From NCBI RefSeq assembly GCF_048820975.1, contig NZ_JBMEUF010000001.1, forward strand, positions 124,001 through 188,000: a stretch of DNA of 64,000 nt. The letters are read 5' to 3'. The first letter of the stretch is position 1; each line of letters begins with the position of its first letter. Origin of the DNA: Glaciecola sp048820975. Its GTDB lineage: Bacteria > Pseudomonadota > Gammaproteobacteria > Enterobacterales > Alteromonadaceae. The position numbers and the translations under genes were made by a program. Below the pieces are notes generated by a model, which ran no database searches, was not told where the DNA came from, and worked only from the letters and a program-made list of their open reading frames with translations. This document shows, one piece after another, positions 1 through 8,877 of the stretch.

Positions 1-1
1 T

Positions 2-400
2 GAGCCGCGTGTAGCGATGATTAGTTATTCTACAGGTACATCAGGCGCGGGCAGTGACGTTGAAAAGGTGCGTGAAGCCACAAAGATTGCGCAAAAGCTA
101 CGCCCCGATTTATTAATTGATGGGCCCTTACAATATGATGCTGCCGCCATTGAAAGTGTGGGGCGAAGCAAGGCGCCTGATAGCCCCGTTGCGGGCAAAG
201 CCAATGTATTTGTATTTCCTGACTTAAACACAGGAAATACTACTTACAAAGCGGTTCAACGTAGCTTTGATTTGGTTTGTATTGGCCCTATGCTGCAAGG
301 TATGCGCAAGCCGGTTAATGATTTAAGCCGCGGTGCATTGGTAGATGACATAGTGTATACCATTGCATTAACCGCTATTCAGGCTAAGCAAAGCGAATAA
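2..400 (+). CDS. pta: Phosphate acetyltransferase, C-terminal part
   Basis: The first 132 codons in this frame are the 3' end of a gene that begins before the window; the frame is open from base 2 (E-P-R-V-A-M-I-S-Y-S-T-G) to the TAA at 398-400. The residues match the end of the PTA/PTB domain: a Y-S-T-G-T-S-G loop, then L-I-D-G-P-L-Q-Y-D-A-A, V-F-V-F-P-D-L-N-T-G-N and the terminal G-P-M-L-Q-G-M-R-K-P-V-N-D-L-S-R-G. Phosphotransacetylase interconverts acetyl-CoA and acetyl phosphate in the cytosol, normally as partner of acetate kinase, whose gene would lie further left. An internal ATG at 17 is not the start, because homology continues upstream of it. Confidence 0.95.
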   Translation, partial: EPRVAMISYSTGTSGAGSDVEKVREATKIAQKLRPDLLIDGPLQYDAAAIESVGRSKAPDSPVAGKANVFVFPDLNTGNTTYKAVQRSFDLVCIGPMLQGMRKPVNDLSRGALVDDIVYTIALTAIQAKQSE

Positions 401-550
401 GTTTTATCAAAATATGTGATCTTGATTGTAATTTTTACTTTACAAAATAGAAGTCATTAGGTGAAAGTCTAATATGACGTAATTCAACACGCCAGAAGCG
501 TGAGCTTGAGCACCACTGCCGCTCAGCGCTTACAACACAAGGAGTATAGA

Positions 551-3277
551 ATGAGTCAAAACAGCTTTGATACAAAACGTGATTTAGAGGTAAACGGAAC
601 AAGCTTTACCATTTACGACATTACTCGTTTACCCAATCAGGATGCTATTTCAAAACTTCCCTACAGCATGAAAATACTGCTGGAAAATTTACTACGCAAC
701 GAAGATGGCCACCATGTAGATAATGGTGATATTCAAGCTTTGTGTGATTGGGACGCAAGCATAAAATCTGAGCAACAGGTTGCCTTTACCCCAGCCAGAG
801 TGGTGCTTCAAGATTTTACAGGTGTACCTGCCATTGTTGATTTAGCTGCCATGCGCGATGCTATGATCAAACTAGACGGCGATGCCGAACAAATTAACCC
901 TTTAGTGCCTGTAGATTTGGTCATTGACCATTCTGTTATGGTCGATTTCTTTGGTACTGAAGACGCGCTAGGTAAGAATACTGCTATTGAGTTTGAGCGC
1001 AATGAAGAGCGCTATAAATTTCTACGCTGGGGCCAAAAAGCATTTTCTAACTTTAGAGTGGTTCCACCAGGCACGGGCATTGTGCATCAAGTCAATCTAG
1101 AATATTTAGCCCATGTGGTCATGACCAAAGAGAAAGGCGACACCCAAGAACTAGTGCCCGATACGCTTGTGGGAACCGACTCACACACAACCATGATAAA
1201 CGGCCTTGGCGTACTGGGTTGGGGCGTAGGCGGGATAGAAGCCGAAGCGGCCATGTTAGGGCAACCTATTAGCATGCTTTTACCTGAGGTAGTGGGCTTT
1301 GAACTAAAAGGCGCTTTAAATGAGGGCGCAACAGCGACTGACTTAGTGCTAACCGTGACTAAGATGCTGCGTGAAAAAGGCGTGGTAGGAAAGTTTGTTG
1401 AATTTTATGGTGACGGACTTGCCAATCTTCCCTTAGCTGACCGAGCCACCATAGCGAACATGGCGCCTGAGTATGGTGCTACGTGCGGCATATTTCCTAT
1501 TGATGATGAAACATTAAATTATATGCGCCTGAGTGGCCGCGACGCGGCGCAGATTGATATAGTTGAATCTTACGCTAAGGCGCAAGGTATTTGGCGAGAA
1601 GACGGAGAGGCTCCGGCCACTTATACCGATACTCTACAACTTGATTTATCTGATGTGGTGCCCAGCATTGCCGGGCCTAAACGCCCGCAAGATAAAATTG
1701 CGTTAAGTGATGCCAAGAAATCATTTTATGATTTAATGGAGTTACAAGGTGTTGAGCTTAATAACGAAATGCTAAGCCGTTTTGCCGATGAAGGTGGCTC
1801 AACCGCTATTGGCGCTGAACCACCTAAGGGCGCCGTTGAAATTAATATTAATGGCGAAAGCCATCATTTACAGCATGGTGATGTGGTGATAGCGGCTATT
1901 ACATCGTGTACGAATACATCAAATCCGGCGGTAATGATTGCTGCTGGCTTAGTGGCACAAAAAGCCAAACAAAAGGGCTTAAGCGTGAAGCCTTGGGTGA
2001 AAACATCCTTAGCGCCAGGTTCACAAGTGGTGCCAGCTTATTTAGAAAAAGCGGGATTACTTGATGATTTAGCTGACTTAGGCTTTGATGTAGTAGGTTT
2101 CGGTTGTACTACCTGCATAGGTAATTCTGGCCCTTTACCCGATGTGGTTAGTGGAGCAATAAAAGAAGGAAAGCTCACCGCTTGCTCGGTGTTGTCAGGC
2201 AATCGAAATTTTGAAGGGCGCATACATCAAGATACCCGCGCTAACTACTTAGCATCACCGCCATTGGTAGTGGCTTATGCTTTGGCCGGCACTATGGCGA
2301 AAGATTTAAGCAAAGAGCCGCTAGGGCACACAAGTGATGGCAAACCTGTATTTTTAGATGACATTTGGCCAAGTGCTAAAGAGGTTAGTGACTTAATAGC
2401 AAGTTCACTTTCAGCTGAAATGTATCAAAGTAAATACCAAGATGTATTTGAAGGCACTAAGCAGTGGCAAGAGTTGCCTGTGCCAGAAGGTAAAAGTTAT
2501 AGCTGGCCTGACTCAACATATGTTAAAAACCCACCGTTTTTTAGCAATATTACGCGCGATGTGGCCGATTTACCCAGTATTAAGAATGCCCGTTGCTTGG
2601 TGAAAGTGGGCGACTCAATTACCACTGACCATATTTCACCAGCAGGCGCTATTCAAGCCGACAGCACAGTAGGACTGTATTTACAAAAGCAAGGCGTTAA
2701 GGTGAGTGACTTTAATAGTTTGGGTTCAAGGCGTGGCAATCATGAAGTGATGATGCGTGGTACCTTCGCCAATACACGGCTAAGAAACCAATTAGCTCCC
2801 AACACAGAAGGCGGGTTTACGCGCTGTTTTATAGACGATGAAGTAACCAGTATTTATGATGCGGCTATGCGCTATCAAGAACAGAAAACCCCCTTAATTG
2901 TGTTAGCGGGTAAAGAGTACGGTACTGGTTCAAGCCGAGATTGGGCCGCTAAAGGAACTAAATTACTGGGCATTGAAGTGGTAATTGCACAAAGTTACGA
3001 ACGTATACATCGTTCAAACTTAGTGGGCTTTGGTGTATTGCCGCTGCAATTCAAACAGGGTGATAGTGCTGACAGCCTTGGCTTGGATGGTACAGAAACA
3101 TTTAGTTTCAGTGCGTTAAATAACAAGCCTGACACGCTAAGTGTTGAGGCGCTAAGCACTGGGGGGGAAAGTACATCATTTGAGGTAGATGTTAGAGTAG
3201 ATACCGAGAGTGAATGGGATTACTACCAGCATGGTGGCATATTGCATTATGTGCTTCGCAATTTAGCCACGAGTTGA
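551..3277 (+). CDS. acnA: Aconitate hydratase A
   Basis: This encodes a 908-residue cytosolic 4Fe-4S enzyme converting citrate to isocitrate, close in length to the AcnA/IRP1 class (about 890). The cluster ligands are visible as Cys453 in S-C-T-N-T-S and Cys519/Cys522 in G-C-T-T-C-I-G. The C-terminal swivel domain carries the G-D-S-I-T-T-D-H-I-S-P-A-G motif and the active-site stretch Y-G-T-G-S-S-R-D-W-A. The frame is open 17 codons further up, but the ATG at 551 has an AAGGAG Shine-Dalgarno eight bases upstream and begins the family-typical N-terminus, so I place the start there. It stands alone, with a terminator just after it. Confidence 0.96.
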   Translation: MSQNSFDTKRDLEVNGTSFTIYDITRLPNQDAISKLPYSMKILLENLLRNEDGHHVDNGDIQALCDWDASIKSEQQVAFTPARVVLQDFTGVPAIVDLAAMRDAMIKLDGDAEQINPLVPVDLVIDHSVMVDFFGTEDALGKNTAIEFERNEERYKFLRWGQKAFSNFRVVPPGTGIVHQVNLEYLAHVVMTKEKGDTQELVPDTLVGTDSHTTMINGLGVLGWGVGGIEAEAAMLGQPISMLLPEVVGFELKGALNEGATATDLVLTVTKMLREKGVVGKFVEFYGDGLANLPLADRATIANMAPEYGATCGIFPIDDETLNYMRLSGRDAAQIDIVESYAKAQGIWREDGEAPATYTDTLQLDLSDVVPSIAGPKRPQDKIALSDAKKSFYDLMELQGVELNNEMLSRFADEGGSTAIGAEPPKGAVEININGESHHLQHGDVVIAAITSCTNTSNPAVMIAAGLVAQKAKQKGLSVKPWVKTSLAPGSQVVPAYLEKAGLLDDLADLGFDVVGFGCTTCIGNSGPLPDVVSGAIKEGKLTACSVLSGNRNFEGRIHQDTRANYLASPPLVVAYALAGTMAKDLSKEPLGHTSDGKPVFLDDIWPSAKEVSDLIASSLSAEMYQSKYQDVFEGTKQWQELPVPEGKSYSWPDSTYVKNPPFFSNITRDVADLPSIKNARCLVKVGDSITTDHISPAGAIQADSTVGLYLQKQGVKVSDFNSLGSRRGNHEVMMRGTFANTRLRNQLAPNTEGGFTRCFIDDEVTSIYDAAMRYQEQKTPLIVLAGKEYGTGSSRDWAAKGTKLLGIEVVIAQSYERIHRSNLVGFGVLPLQFKQGDSADSLGLDGTETFSFSALNNKPDTLSVEALSTGGESTSFEVDVRVDTESEWDYYQHGGILHYVLRNLATS

Positions 3278-3294
3278 GTGTGAATTAGTAGATG

Positions 3295-3340
3295 AAAAAA
3301 GCCCTGTCGCAAAGTGTACTCTGCGGCAGGGCTTAAGCTT
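3295..3340. terminator. Bidirectional terminator between acnA and the flavin oxidoreductase gene
   Basis: A ten-base-pair stem, 3301-3310 against 3323-3332, with one G-T wobble and a 12-base loop, lies between two convergent genes. Six A residues precede the stem on the + strand, giving a U-run for minus-strand transcripts; the + strand side is followed by a weaker T-containing tail. Confidence 0.75.
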
Positions 3341-3369
3341 TATACCAAAAGGCTTCTTACAGCAACGCG

Positions 3370-4479
3370 CTATACTAATTTAGCAAGATGCGCTTTATCA
3401 AAGGCTTCAAGTTTTTCAAAATTACCCGCTTGTACTTGTTTCACCCAATCAGGATTAGAAATAAGCGCACGGCCAACAGCTACTAAATCAAACTCTTCAT
3501 CATTAATTCGTTCAATTAAGTTATCAAGGTTTTCAGTTTCAGCATCTTTGAAATTACTGGTGCCGTCTTCTGGCAAGAAGTCTTGGCTTAAACCTACACT
3601 TCCTACGGTAATCGCTGGCTTATTCGTTAGCTTCTTCACCCAACCGGCAAGATTTAAATCACTGCCTTCAAACTCTGGCTCCCAGAAACGGCGCTGTGAA
3701 CAGTGGAAAATGTCAACGCCTGCATCTGAAAGGGCTTGTACGAATGGCGCTAATTCTTCTGGCGTATTGACCAATTTCGCAGTGTAATCTTGTTGTTTCC
3801 ATTGTGACCAGCGGAATATAATAGGGAAATCAGGGCCCACTGCAGCGCGCACCGCTTCAATAATTTCAATGGCGAAACGTGAACGCCCAGCTAAGTCACC
3901 GCCGTATTCGTCGGTACGCTGATTTGTACCTTCCCAGAAGAACTGATCAATCAAGTATCCGTGAGCACCGTGTAATTCAATTGCATCAAAACCAATGTTT
4001 TTAGAGTCTAAGGCAGCTTGAGCAAAGGCATCTACTACTTCTTTGATGTCTTCTTTTGTCATTTCGTGGCCGGTCACTTTGCCTGGAATAGCCATACCTG
4101 ATGGACCATAGCCTGGGGTATCACCGCCTGGCTCTATACCGGGTTTACGAATGGCACCTACATGCCACAACTGTGGGGCAATTTTTCCACCCGCCGCGTG
4201 AACAGCATCTACTACCTTCTTCCAGCCGGCTAACGGTTTTTCGCCGGCAATGAACGGCACGTTGTCATAACCTGACGCAGCTTTGTGGCCAATACACGTG
4301 CCTTCGGTAATTATAAGGCCAACATCACCCTCAGCACGGCGTTTGTAATATTCTATATTTAAGTCGTTAGGAACATTGCCTGGGGAGTAGGTGCGCGTCA
4401 TTGGTGCCATAACAATTCTATTTTTAAGGCTAAGATTGCCTAATGTTACGGGGGTAAATAAGTTATCGAGGTTTTCCAT
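3370..4479 (-). CDS. Old-yellow-enzyme family NADH:flavin oxidoreductase
   Basis: The 369-residue product is a complete FMN-binding TIM barrel of the OYE/2,4-dienoyl-CoA reductase family. It starts with the typical L-F-T-P-V-T-L-G-N-L-S-L-K-N-R-I-V-M-A-P-M-T-R. The substrate-binding pair is H170 and H173 in H-G-A-H-G-Y-L, with Y175 as the usual proton donor. The late V-G-R-A-L-I-S-N-P-D-W phosphate-binding segment is present. There is no C-terminal FeS/FAD extension, so it is a classical single-domain ene-reductase, reducing activated C=C bonds (quinones, enones, nitro compounds) with NAD(P)H. The physiological substrate cannot be read from the sequence. It is monocistronic. Confidence 0.92.
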   Translation of the reverse strand: MENLDNLFTPVTLGNLSLKNRIVMAPMTRTYSPGNVPNDLNIEYYKRRAEGDVGLIITEGTCIGHKAASGYDNVPFIAGEKPLAGWKKVVDAVHAAGGKIAPQLWHVGAIRKPGIEPGGDTPGYGPSGMAIPGKVTGHEMTKEDIKEVVDAFAQAALDSKNIGFDAIELHGAHGYLIDQFFWEGTNQRTDEYGGDLAGRSRFAIEIIEAVRAAVGPDFPIIFRWSQWKQQDYTAKLVNTPEELAPFVQALSDAGVDIFHCSQRRFWEPEFEGSDLNLAGWVKKLTNKPAITVGSVGLSQDFLPEDGTSNFKDAETENLDNLIERINDEEFDLVAVGRALISNPDWVKQVQAGNFEKLEAFDKAHLAKLV

Positions 4480-4613
4480 AAACTACCTTGTTTGAATTCA
4501 TTAAAAGAACACAGCTGATATGTAGACAAACATGGAAAAACACAAGTATGGGAGCAATTAAAGATAGTGATAATAAAGTATAAGTCAGAACGAGGTGGGC
4601 GCTTATTGGATAT

Positions 4614-4643
4614 AAAAAGCGATACTCAAGCAAGTATCGCTTT
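4614..4643 (-). terminator. Terminator of the Pro/Ser-rich small protein gene
   Basis: A perfect 11-base-pair inverted repeat, 4616-4626 with 4633-4643, has a six-base loop. It lies 38 bases past the stop codon of the minus-strand gene at 4681-5142, and A residues at 4614-4618 supply the U-run on that strand. Confidence 0.7.
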
Positions 4644-4680
4644 GACTAAATAACACGTAGCAAAAATGTTAGCGCGTTAT

Positions 4681-5142
4681 TTATGCGGTTACGTTTATCA
4701 AAGATTGCCCTTCAGACAAACCGAACTTTTCGGCCAATGATGCCGTTAAGCTTGAGCTACTAGTACTGCTACTATCAGACAATTCGTCAAGGTAATCAAC
4801 AATTGACGATAAGTCGAAATCGCTGCTAGCTGAAGAATCACTTGGTGGCGGAGGGGGTTGACCGCCTTGGCCGCCTTTACCTACACCGGCTAAGTCACCA
4901 ATTTCTTTGGCATCAAAGCCCGATTCGGCCAGTGCATCTTGAAAAGCAACATTTGGACTAATGCCTGCTTCGGCAAACGCTTCAACAATACTAGTTGCAT
5001 CTGATTCTGATAAATTATCAGCATCGTAATTCGCGAGTGTTTCGGAAATTAAAGATGCTTGATCTTCACTTAAACTTGCACTGCTATTTGCATTTGGAGG
5101 AGGGGGTGGTCTAAAGCTCCCGCCGCTGATTGAATCAATCAT
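4681..5142 (-). CDS. Pro- and Ser-rich small acidic protein of unknown function
   Basis: I do not recognise this 153-residue protein. It opens M-I-D-S-I-S-G-G-S-F-R followed by five prolines, then an acidic helical segment (about residues 20-85) containing two similar stretches, L-S-E-D-Q-A-S-L-I-S-E-T-L and L-S-E-S-D-A-T-S-I-V-E-A-F, a G-K-G-G-Q-G-G-Q linker, a second run of five prolines, and a Ser-rich tail. It has no Cys, no clear signal peptide and no membrane segment. The two repeat-like stretches contain D-x-D/N residues and faintly recall EF-hand calcium loops, but no canonical 12-residue loop is evident. Its own terminator supports a real transcript. It is divergent from the MarC-family gene. 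Confidence 0.75.
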   Translation of the reverse strand: MIDSISGGSFRPPPPPNANSSASLSEDQASLISETLANYDADNLSESDATSIVEAFAEAGISPNVAFQDALAESGFDAKEIGDLAGVGKGGQGGQPPPPPSDSSASSDFDLSSIVDYLDELSDSSSTSSSSLTASLAEKFGLSEGQSLINVTA

Positions 5143-5485
5143 AAGTGTATCCTTAGGTTTAGGTTTAAATAAGTAACATCACGTGCAAGGTATTACGGTC
5201 TCTTCCTCGTAAATCCTATTTACACCTCATTCCTATCACCATTACACATTGTTAGCATATCAAATAATGTACAAAGTAAATGTGGAGAACTTGCGCAATT
5301 TATGCACGCTTTATTACAGCTTTCGCACTTTTAATCACTAAAAGTGAATTGCATCGTTCGATAATGGGGATGTATGGTGGTGCAAAACAAATGTGTGCGA
5401 AAGAGTGATGTATATTGCGCGTAAAATTGCTACTCTTTATAGTGCCTAGCCAAGAGTTTACTGCCTATTAAGGAATATTGCCTGA
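5143..5485. other. Divergent intergenic region, no gene
   Basis: These 343 bases separate two divergent genes and must hold both promoters. I see no ORF or RNA gene. Two inverted repeats stand out: an eight-base-pair one at 5326-5333 / 5339-5346, and a nine-base one at 5320-5328 / 5395-5403. Either could be an operator, but no family consensus is recognisable. Confidence 0.45.
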
Positions 5486-6100
5486 ATGATAGACTACGTT
5501 GCCGTTTTCATTACCTTTTTCGCTGTAATTGACCCTATTGGAACCATTCCAGTCTTTATAGCAGTGACCGAGCAATTTGATGCTAAAACAAGGCGTCGCG
5601 TTGCACTTATTGCCACCATAACATCCGCGTTTATTTTATTGTTTTTCTTAGTAGTGGGTGAAATAGTACTAAATGCGCTGTCTATTCCATTACCGGCATT
5701 TCAAATCTCTGGCGGTATAGTGTTATTTTTGTTTGCCCTTAATATGATTTTTGGGGACAGTAAGCCAGATGAAGAAATACGAATGCTGCAAAACTCCCAC
5801 CGAGAAACGGCTATCTTTCCTTTAGCCGTTCCGTCAATTGCAAGCCCAGGCGCCATGTTAGCAGCTGTGTTATTAACTAAAAACTCTGTATTTACCATAT
5901 GGGAACAGGCGCAAACCGCCATGGTGATGATAGGCGTGTTGTTATTAGCCTATATATTGATGCTACTTGCGGGGCTTATTAATAAAGTGGTGGGTAGTAG
6001 CGGTGCCAGCGTAATAAGCCGAGTGATGGGGCTAATACTTTCTGCGGTTGCCACGACTAATATTTTGGCTGGCTTAGCCGAGTTTTACGCAGTACATTAA
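5486..6100 (+). CDS. MarC-family integral membrane protein
   Basis: The product is 204 residues, almost entirely hydrophobic, with about six predicted membrane spans. The opening D-Y-V-A-V-F-I-T-F-F-A-V-I-D-P-I-G-T-I-P-V-F is the MarC/UPF0056 signature, and the central P-L-A-V-P-S-I-A-S-P-G-A-M loop is also typical. The family (MarC, YchE, YhgN) sits in the inner membrane; its transport substrate is not established, and the old link of MarC to multiple antibiotic resistance has been withdrawn. An AAGGA ribosome site at 5470-5474 precedes the ATG. It is followed within about 150 bases by an efflux operon on the same strand but probably has its own transcript. Confidence 0.9.
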   Translation: MIDYVAVFITFFAVIDPIGTIPVFIAVTEQFDAKTRRRVALIATITSAFILLFFLVVGEIVLNALSIPLPAFQISGGIVLFLFALNMIFGDSKPDEEIRMLQNSHRETAIFPLAVPSIASPGAMLAAVLLTKNSVFTIWEQAQTAMVMIGVLLLAYILMLLAGLINKVVGSSGASVISRVMGLILSAVATTNILAGLAEFYAVH

Positions 6101-6247
6101 TCGTCAGTTAGACGCGTTAGTCACGTTAAAGAATACCGTGCTTGATGAACCACCAGCGCTTTGATTTTGCTTGTGTAAAGTTTGTGTAAAAGCAGTTTCA
6201 CTCACCAACAAAAACAGTATACTTTCGTCTTAACTTTTGGAGACATC

Positions 6248-7624
6248 GTGCGCCGTTTAACCTACTTATTTTTATGGGCAAGTTTAAGTGCCTGCCAAGC
6301 TACGTATCAAGCAAGTGAGCCGGAAATCTTAGACGATATACCTGCTCAATGGGCCAATAGCAGTAATAATCCTTCAGAATTACTGAGTATTGATGATTGG
6401 TATTCTGCCTATTTAAGTTCCGAGCAAAGCGGTAATTTAACTGAATTAATTGCCCAAGCCCTTGCCCACAATATCAGTATTCAAAAACAAGCTTTATCAG
6501 TTAGCGCACAAGAAAAAGCGTTAAATAACGCCCAAGCGGAGCTATGGCCTAGTCTATCTCTTGATTTTTCAAGTAGCCGGCAACAAGGAAGTAGTGCACT
6601 TTCGAGTTCTCAATCTCTTGATTTATCAGCCAGTTATGAGTTAGATATTTGGGGTAAATTAAAGTCTCAAGAAAAAGTAGAAGCCTTTACGTATTTGTCG
6701 ACACAAGCTGAGTTAGAAAAAACAAAACAAAGCGTTGTGGCGCAGGTTATTACTTTGTACATACAAACTATTGAAGCTAAGCAATTGTACGAGCTGTTTA
6801 ATGAGCGCGCTAAAAATTCTCAGCAAAACTTAGATATTATTGATACCGGATACAAACAAGGCCTAAATAGTGCCTTAGACGTGTATTTAGCGCGAAACGA
6901 GTTAAATTCGGATTTAGCTACCGTTTCTCAACAACTTAATTTACAACAACAGTTAATTCGCCAGCTTGAAAACCTTATTGGGTTTTATCCCAAAGGCGCG
7001 TTAGCTTTTAGTGGCAGCATCCCTTATTTAAATGATTCTGTATATTTAGGCTTGCCATCGCAGCTCACCAAACATAATCCGTCGCTTAAGCTTGAATGGC
7101 TTGAATTGCTTGCTGCAAACGAACAAATTGCTGTTGCTCACAAGTTACGTTTTCCAAGTGCACAAATAAACGCGTCTATTGGGAAGGCGTCAGAAGACTT
7201 AAGTGACTTGTTATCGTCTGACACAGTTTGGTCATTAGTTGGCAGTATTGTTACCCCAATTTTTAATGCGGGTAAGCTAAAAAATAACGTAGAAATAGCC
7301 AAGTTAAGTGCACAACAATTTGAGCTAGATTACTTAAATGAACTACGCGCTACTTTTTTAGCCGTTGAAAATGCCTTATTTCAAGAAAAAAGCCTCACCG
7401 AGCGATACGAATATCAACGTGAAGCCAGAGCCAATGCACTTGCAGCACAAGAGCTATCATTTGAGCAATATCAAAAAGGTTTAGTCACCTACACCACGGT
7501 TCTTGAAGCACAAACGCGCGCGGTAGATGCACAAAGTTCGCTGATACAAATCACGAGCAGTCTTTTTACTAATAGAATTGAGTTGCAAGTAGCGTTAGGC
7601 AGCGCTTTGCACAATCTTAACTAA
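6248..7624 (+). CDS. TolC/NodT-family outer-membrane efflux lipoprotein
   Basis: This is the outer-membrane channel of a tripartite pump. The frame is open from 6182, but the GTG at 6248 is chosen because GGAG sits five bases before it and the resulting N-terminus is a lipoprotein signal ending in the lipobox L-S-A-C. The mature protein (458 codons in all) has two long helical repeats typical of the OEP fold, each with N-N-A-Q-A-E-L-W-P-S-type and L-N-S-A-L-D-V-Y-L-A-R-N-type helices. It is the first gene of an OMF-adaptor-RND operon, with 23 bases to the next ORF. Confidence 0.9.
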   Translation: MRRLTYLFLWASLSACQATYQASEPEILDDIPAQWANSSNNPSELLSIDDWYSAYLSSEQSGNLTELIAQALAHNISIQKQALSVSAQEKALNNAQAELWPSLSLDFSSSRQQGSSALSSSQSLDLSASYELDIWGKLKSQEKVEAFTYLSTQAELEKTKQSVVAQVITLYIQTIEAKQLYELFNERAKNSQQNLDIIDTGYKQGLNSALDVYLARNELNSDLATVSQQLNLQQQLIRQLENLIGFYPKGALAFSGSIPYLNDSVYLGLPSQLTKHNPSLKLEWLELLAANEQIAVAHKLRFPSAQINASIGKASEDLSDLLSSDTVWSLVGSIVTPIFNAGKLKNNVEIAKLSAQQFELDYLNELRATFLAVENALFQEKSLTERYEYQREARANALAAQELSFEQYQKGLVTYTTVLEAQTRAVDAQSSLIQITSSLFTNRIELQVALGSALHNLN

Positions 7625-7647
7625 TTTCAGGCAGAGTTAACAAATAT

Positions 7648-8877
7648 ATGAATAAAGCAAAAAAACTACTGATCCCCTTGTGTGTTGTGTTGGTCAGTGC
7701 AGCAATAGTTTACTTTGTAACATCTAATCCTCCTGAAGCAAGGCGCGGAAAACCCAGCAATGCAGCACAAGTATTAGTAGAAGTGCAGGAAATAAGACCC
7801 CAAACCTACGATGTTGTGCTAAATAGTTTTGGTGTGGTAGCGCCAAGAACCCAAAGTGACTTAGTGGCTCAAGTAAGTGGGCAAATAGTCAAAGTAGCCG
7901 ATGAATTTCGCGACGGTGGCTTTTTCGAAAAAGGCGACCCACTGGTTTGGATAGACGAACGAGACTACATCGCGCAAGAAAAAATAGCGCAAGCAAATGT
8001 GTTATCAGCCCAACAAACTTTACTAGAAGAACAAGCGCGCTCTGAGCAAGCTTTGATTGATTGGAAGCGCCTTGGAAATGGTGAAACACCTAATGCACTA
8101 GTATTGCGAGAGCCACAACTTGAAGCAGCAAAGGCCAGCTTGTTGTCAGCTCAAGCTCAATTAGAACAAGCACAATTAGCCGTTGAACGTGCCACTATTC
8201 GAGCGCCCTATGACGGTCGTATTTTGGTGACCGAAGCAGACCTAGGCCAATACATTAACTCAAACACAACCGTGGCAAGTATTTATGCAATTGATTTAAT
8301 AGAAGTTAGATTACCTATAAATAATGCCGATTTAGCCCTAATTGACTTACCTCGAGAATACCGTAACAAGCTCTCACTCAGCACTGATTCAAAGGTACAT
8401 CTTCGTTCAGATGCAGTAGGCAAACAACATTGGCTGGCAAAGTTGGTTCGTACCGAAGGTGCTATTGATGCTAGCACGCAACAACTATACGTAGTGGCAC
8501 AAATTGATGATCCTTACAGTCAAAAAAACAAAGACATGGTGCCTATCAAAATAGGCCAGTACGTTAATGCGCAATTAAGTGGTAAGCGCTTAAACGACGC
8601 CATTGTCGTCCCTAATACTTCCATTTACCAAGGCAGTTACGTTTATACGGTAAAAGACAATATATTGATGCGTAAAGACATTAGTATTTTATGGCAAAAC
8701 GGAACTGAGGCTATTATTAGCAGTGGTTTAGAATTTGGTGAGTCACTCGTATTAACACCTATGGGGCAGGTAAGCTCGGGCACGCGTGTTAAGGTGTTAG
8801 AACCAACTAGCGGTAATAAACCTCGCGCTAAAGATAATATTAAAAAGCCTAAAGGCGACAAGAGGCCTTCAAGATGA
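7648..8877 (+). CDS. RND efflux periplasmic adaptor (membrane fusion protein)
   Basis: The 409-residue product starts with an N-terminal membrane anchor (about residues 7-25), followed by a lipoyl/barrel-sandwich half (V-S-G-Q-I-V-K-V-A-D-E-F-R-D-G-G), a Gln/Ala/Glu-rich coiled-coil hairpin at about 110-180, the second lipoyl half (A-T-I-R-A-P-Y-D-G-R-I-L), a beta-barrel domain, and a Lys-rich C-terminal tail. This is the standard HlyD/AcrA-like layout. It bridges the inner-membrane pump and the outer-membrane channel. Its stop overlaps the start of the pump gene by four bases (ATGA), implying coupled translation. Confidence 0.92.
   Translation: MNKAKKLLIPLCVVLVSAAIVYFVTSNPPEARRGKPSNAAQVLVEVQEIRPQTYDVVLNSFGVVAPRTQSDLVAQVSGQIVKVADEFRDGGFFEKGDPLVWIDERDYIAQEKIAQANVLSAQQTLLEEQARSEQALIDWKRLGNGETPNALVLREPQLEAAKASLLSAQAQLEQAQLAVERATIRAPYDGRILVTEADLGQYINSNTTVASIYAIDLIEVRLPINNADLALIDLPREYRNKLSLSTDSKVHLRSDAVGKQHWLAKLVRTEGAIDASTQQLYVVAQIDDPYSQKNKDMVPIKIGQYVNAQLSGKRLNDAIVVPNTSIYQGSYVYTVKDNILMRKDISILWQNGTEAIISSGLEFGESLVLTPMGQVSSGTRVKVLEPTSGNKPRAKDNIKKPKGDKRPSR

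Noticed and set aside
3314..3787. 157-codon plus-strand ORF
   Set aside because: It lies antisense to the well-supported old-yellow-enzyme gene, has no ribosome site and starts inside the terminator.
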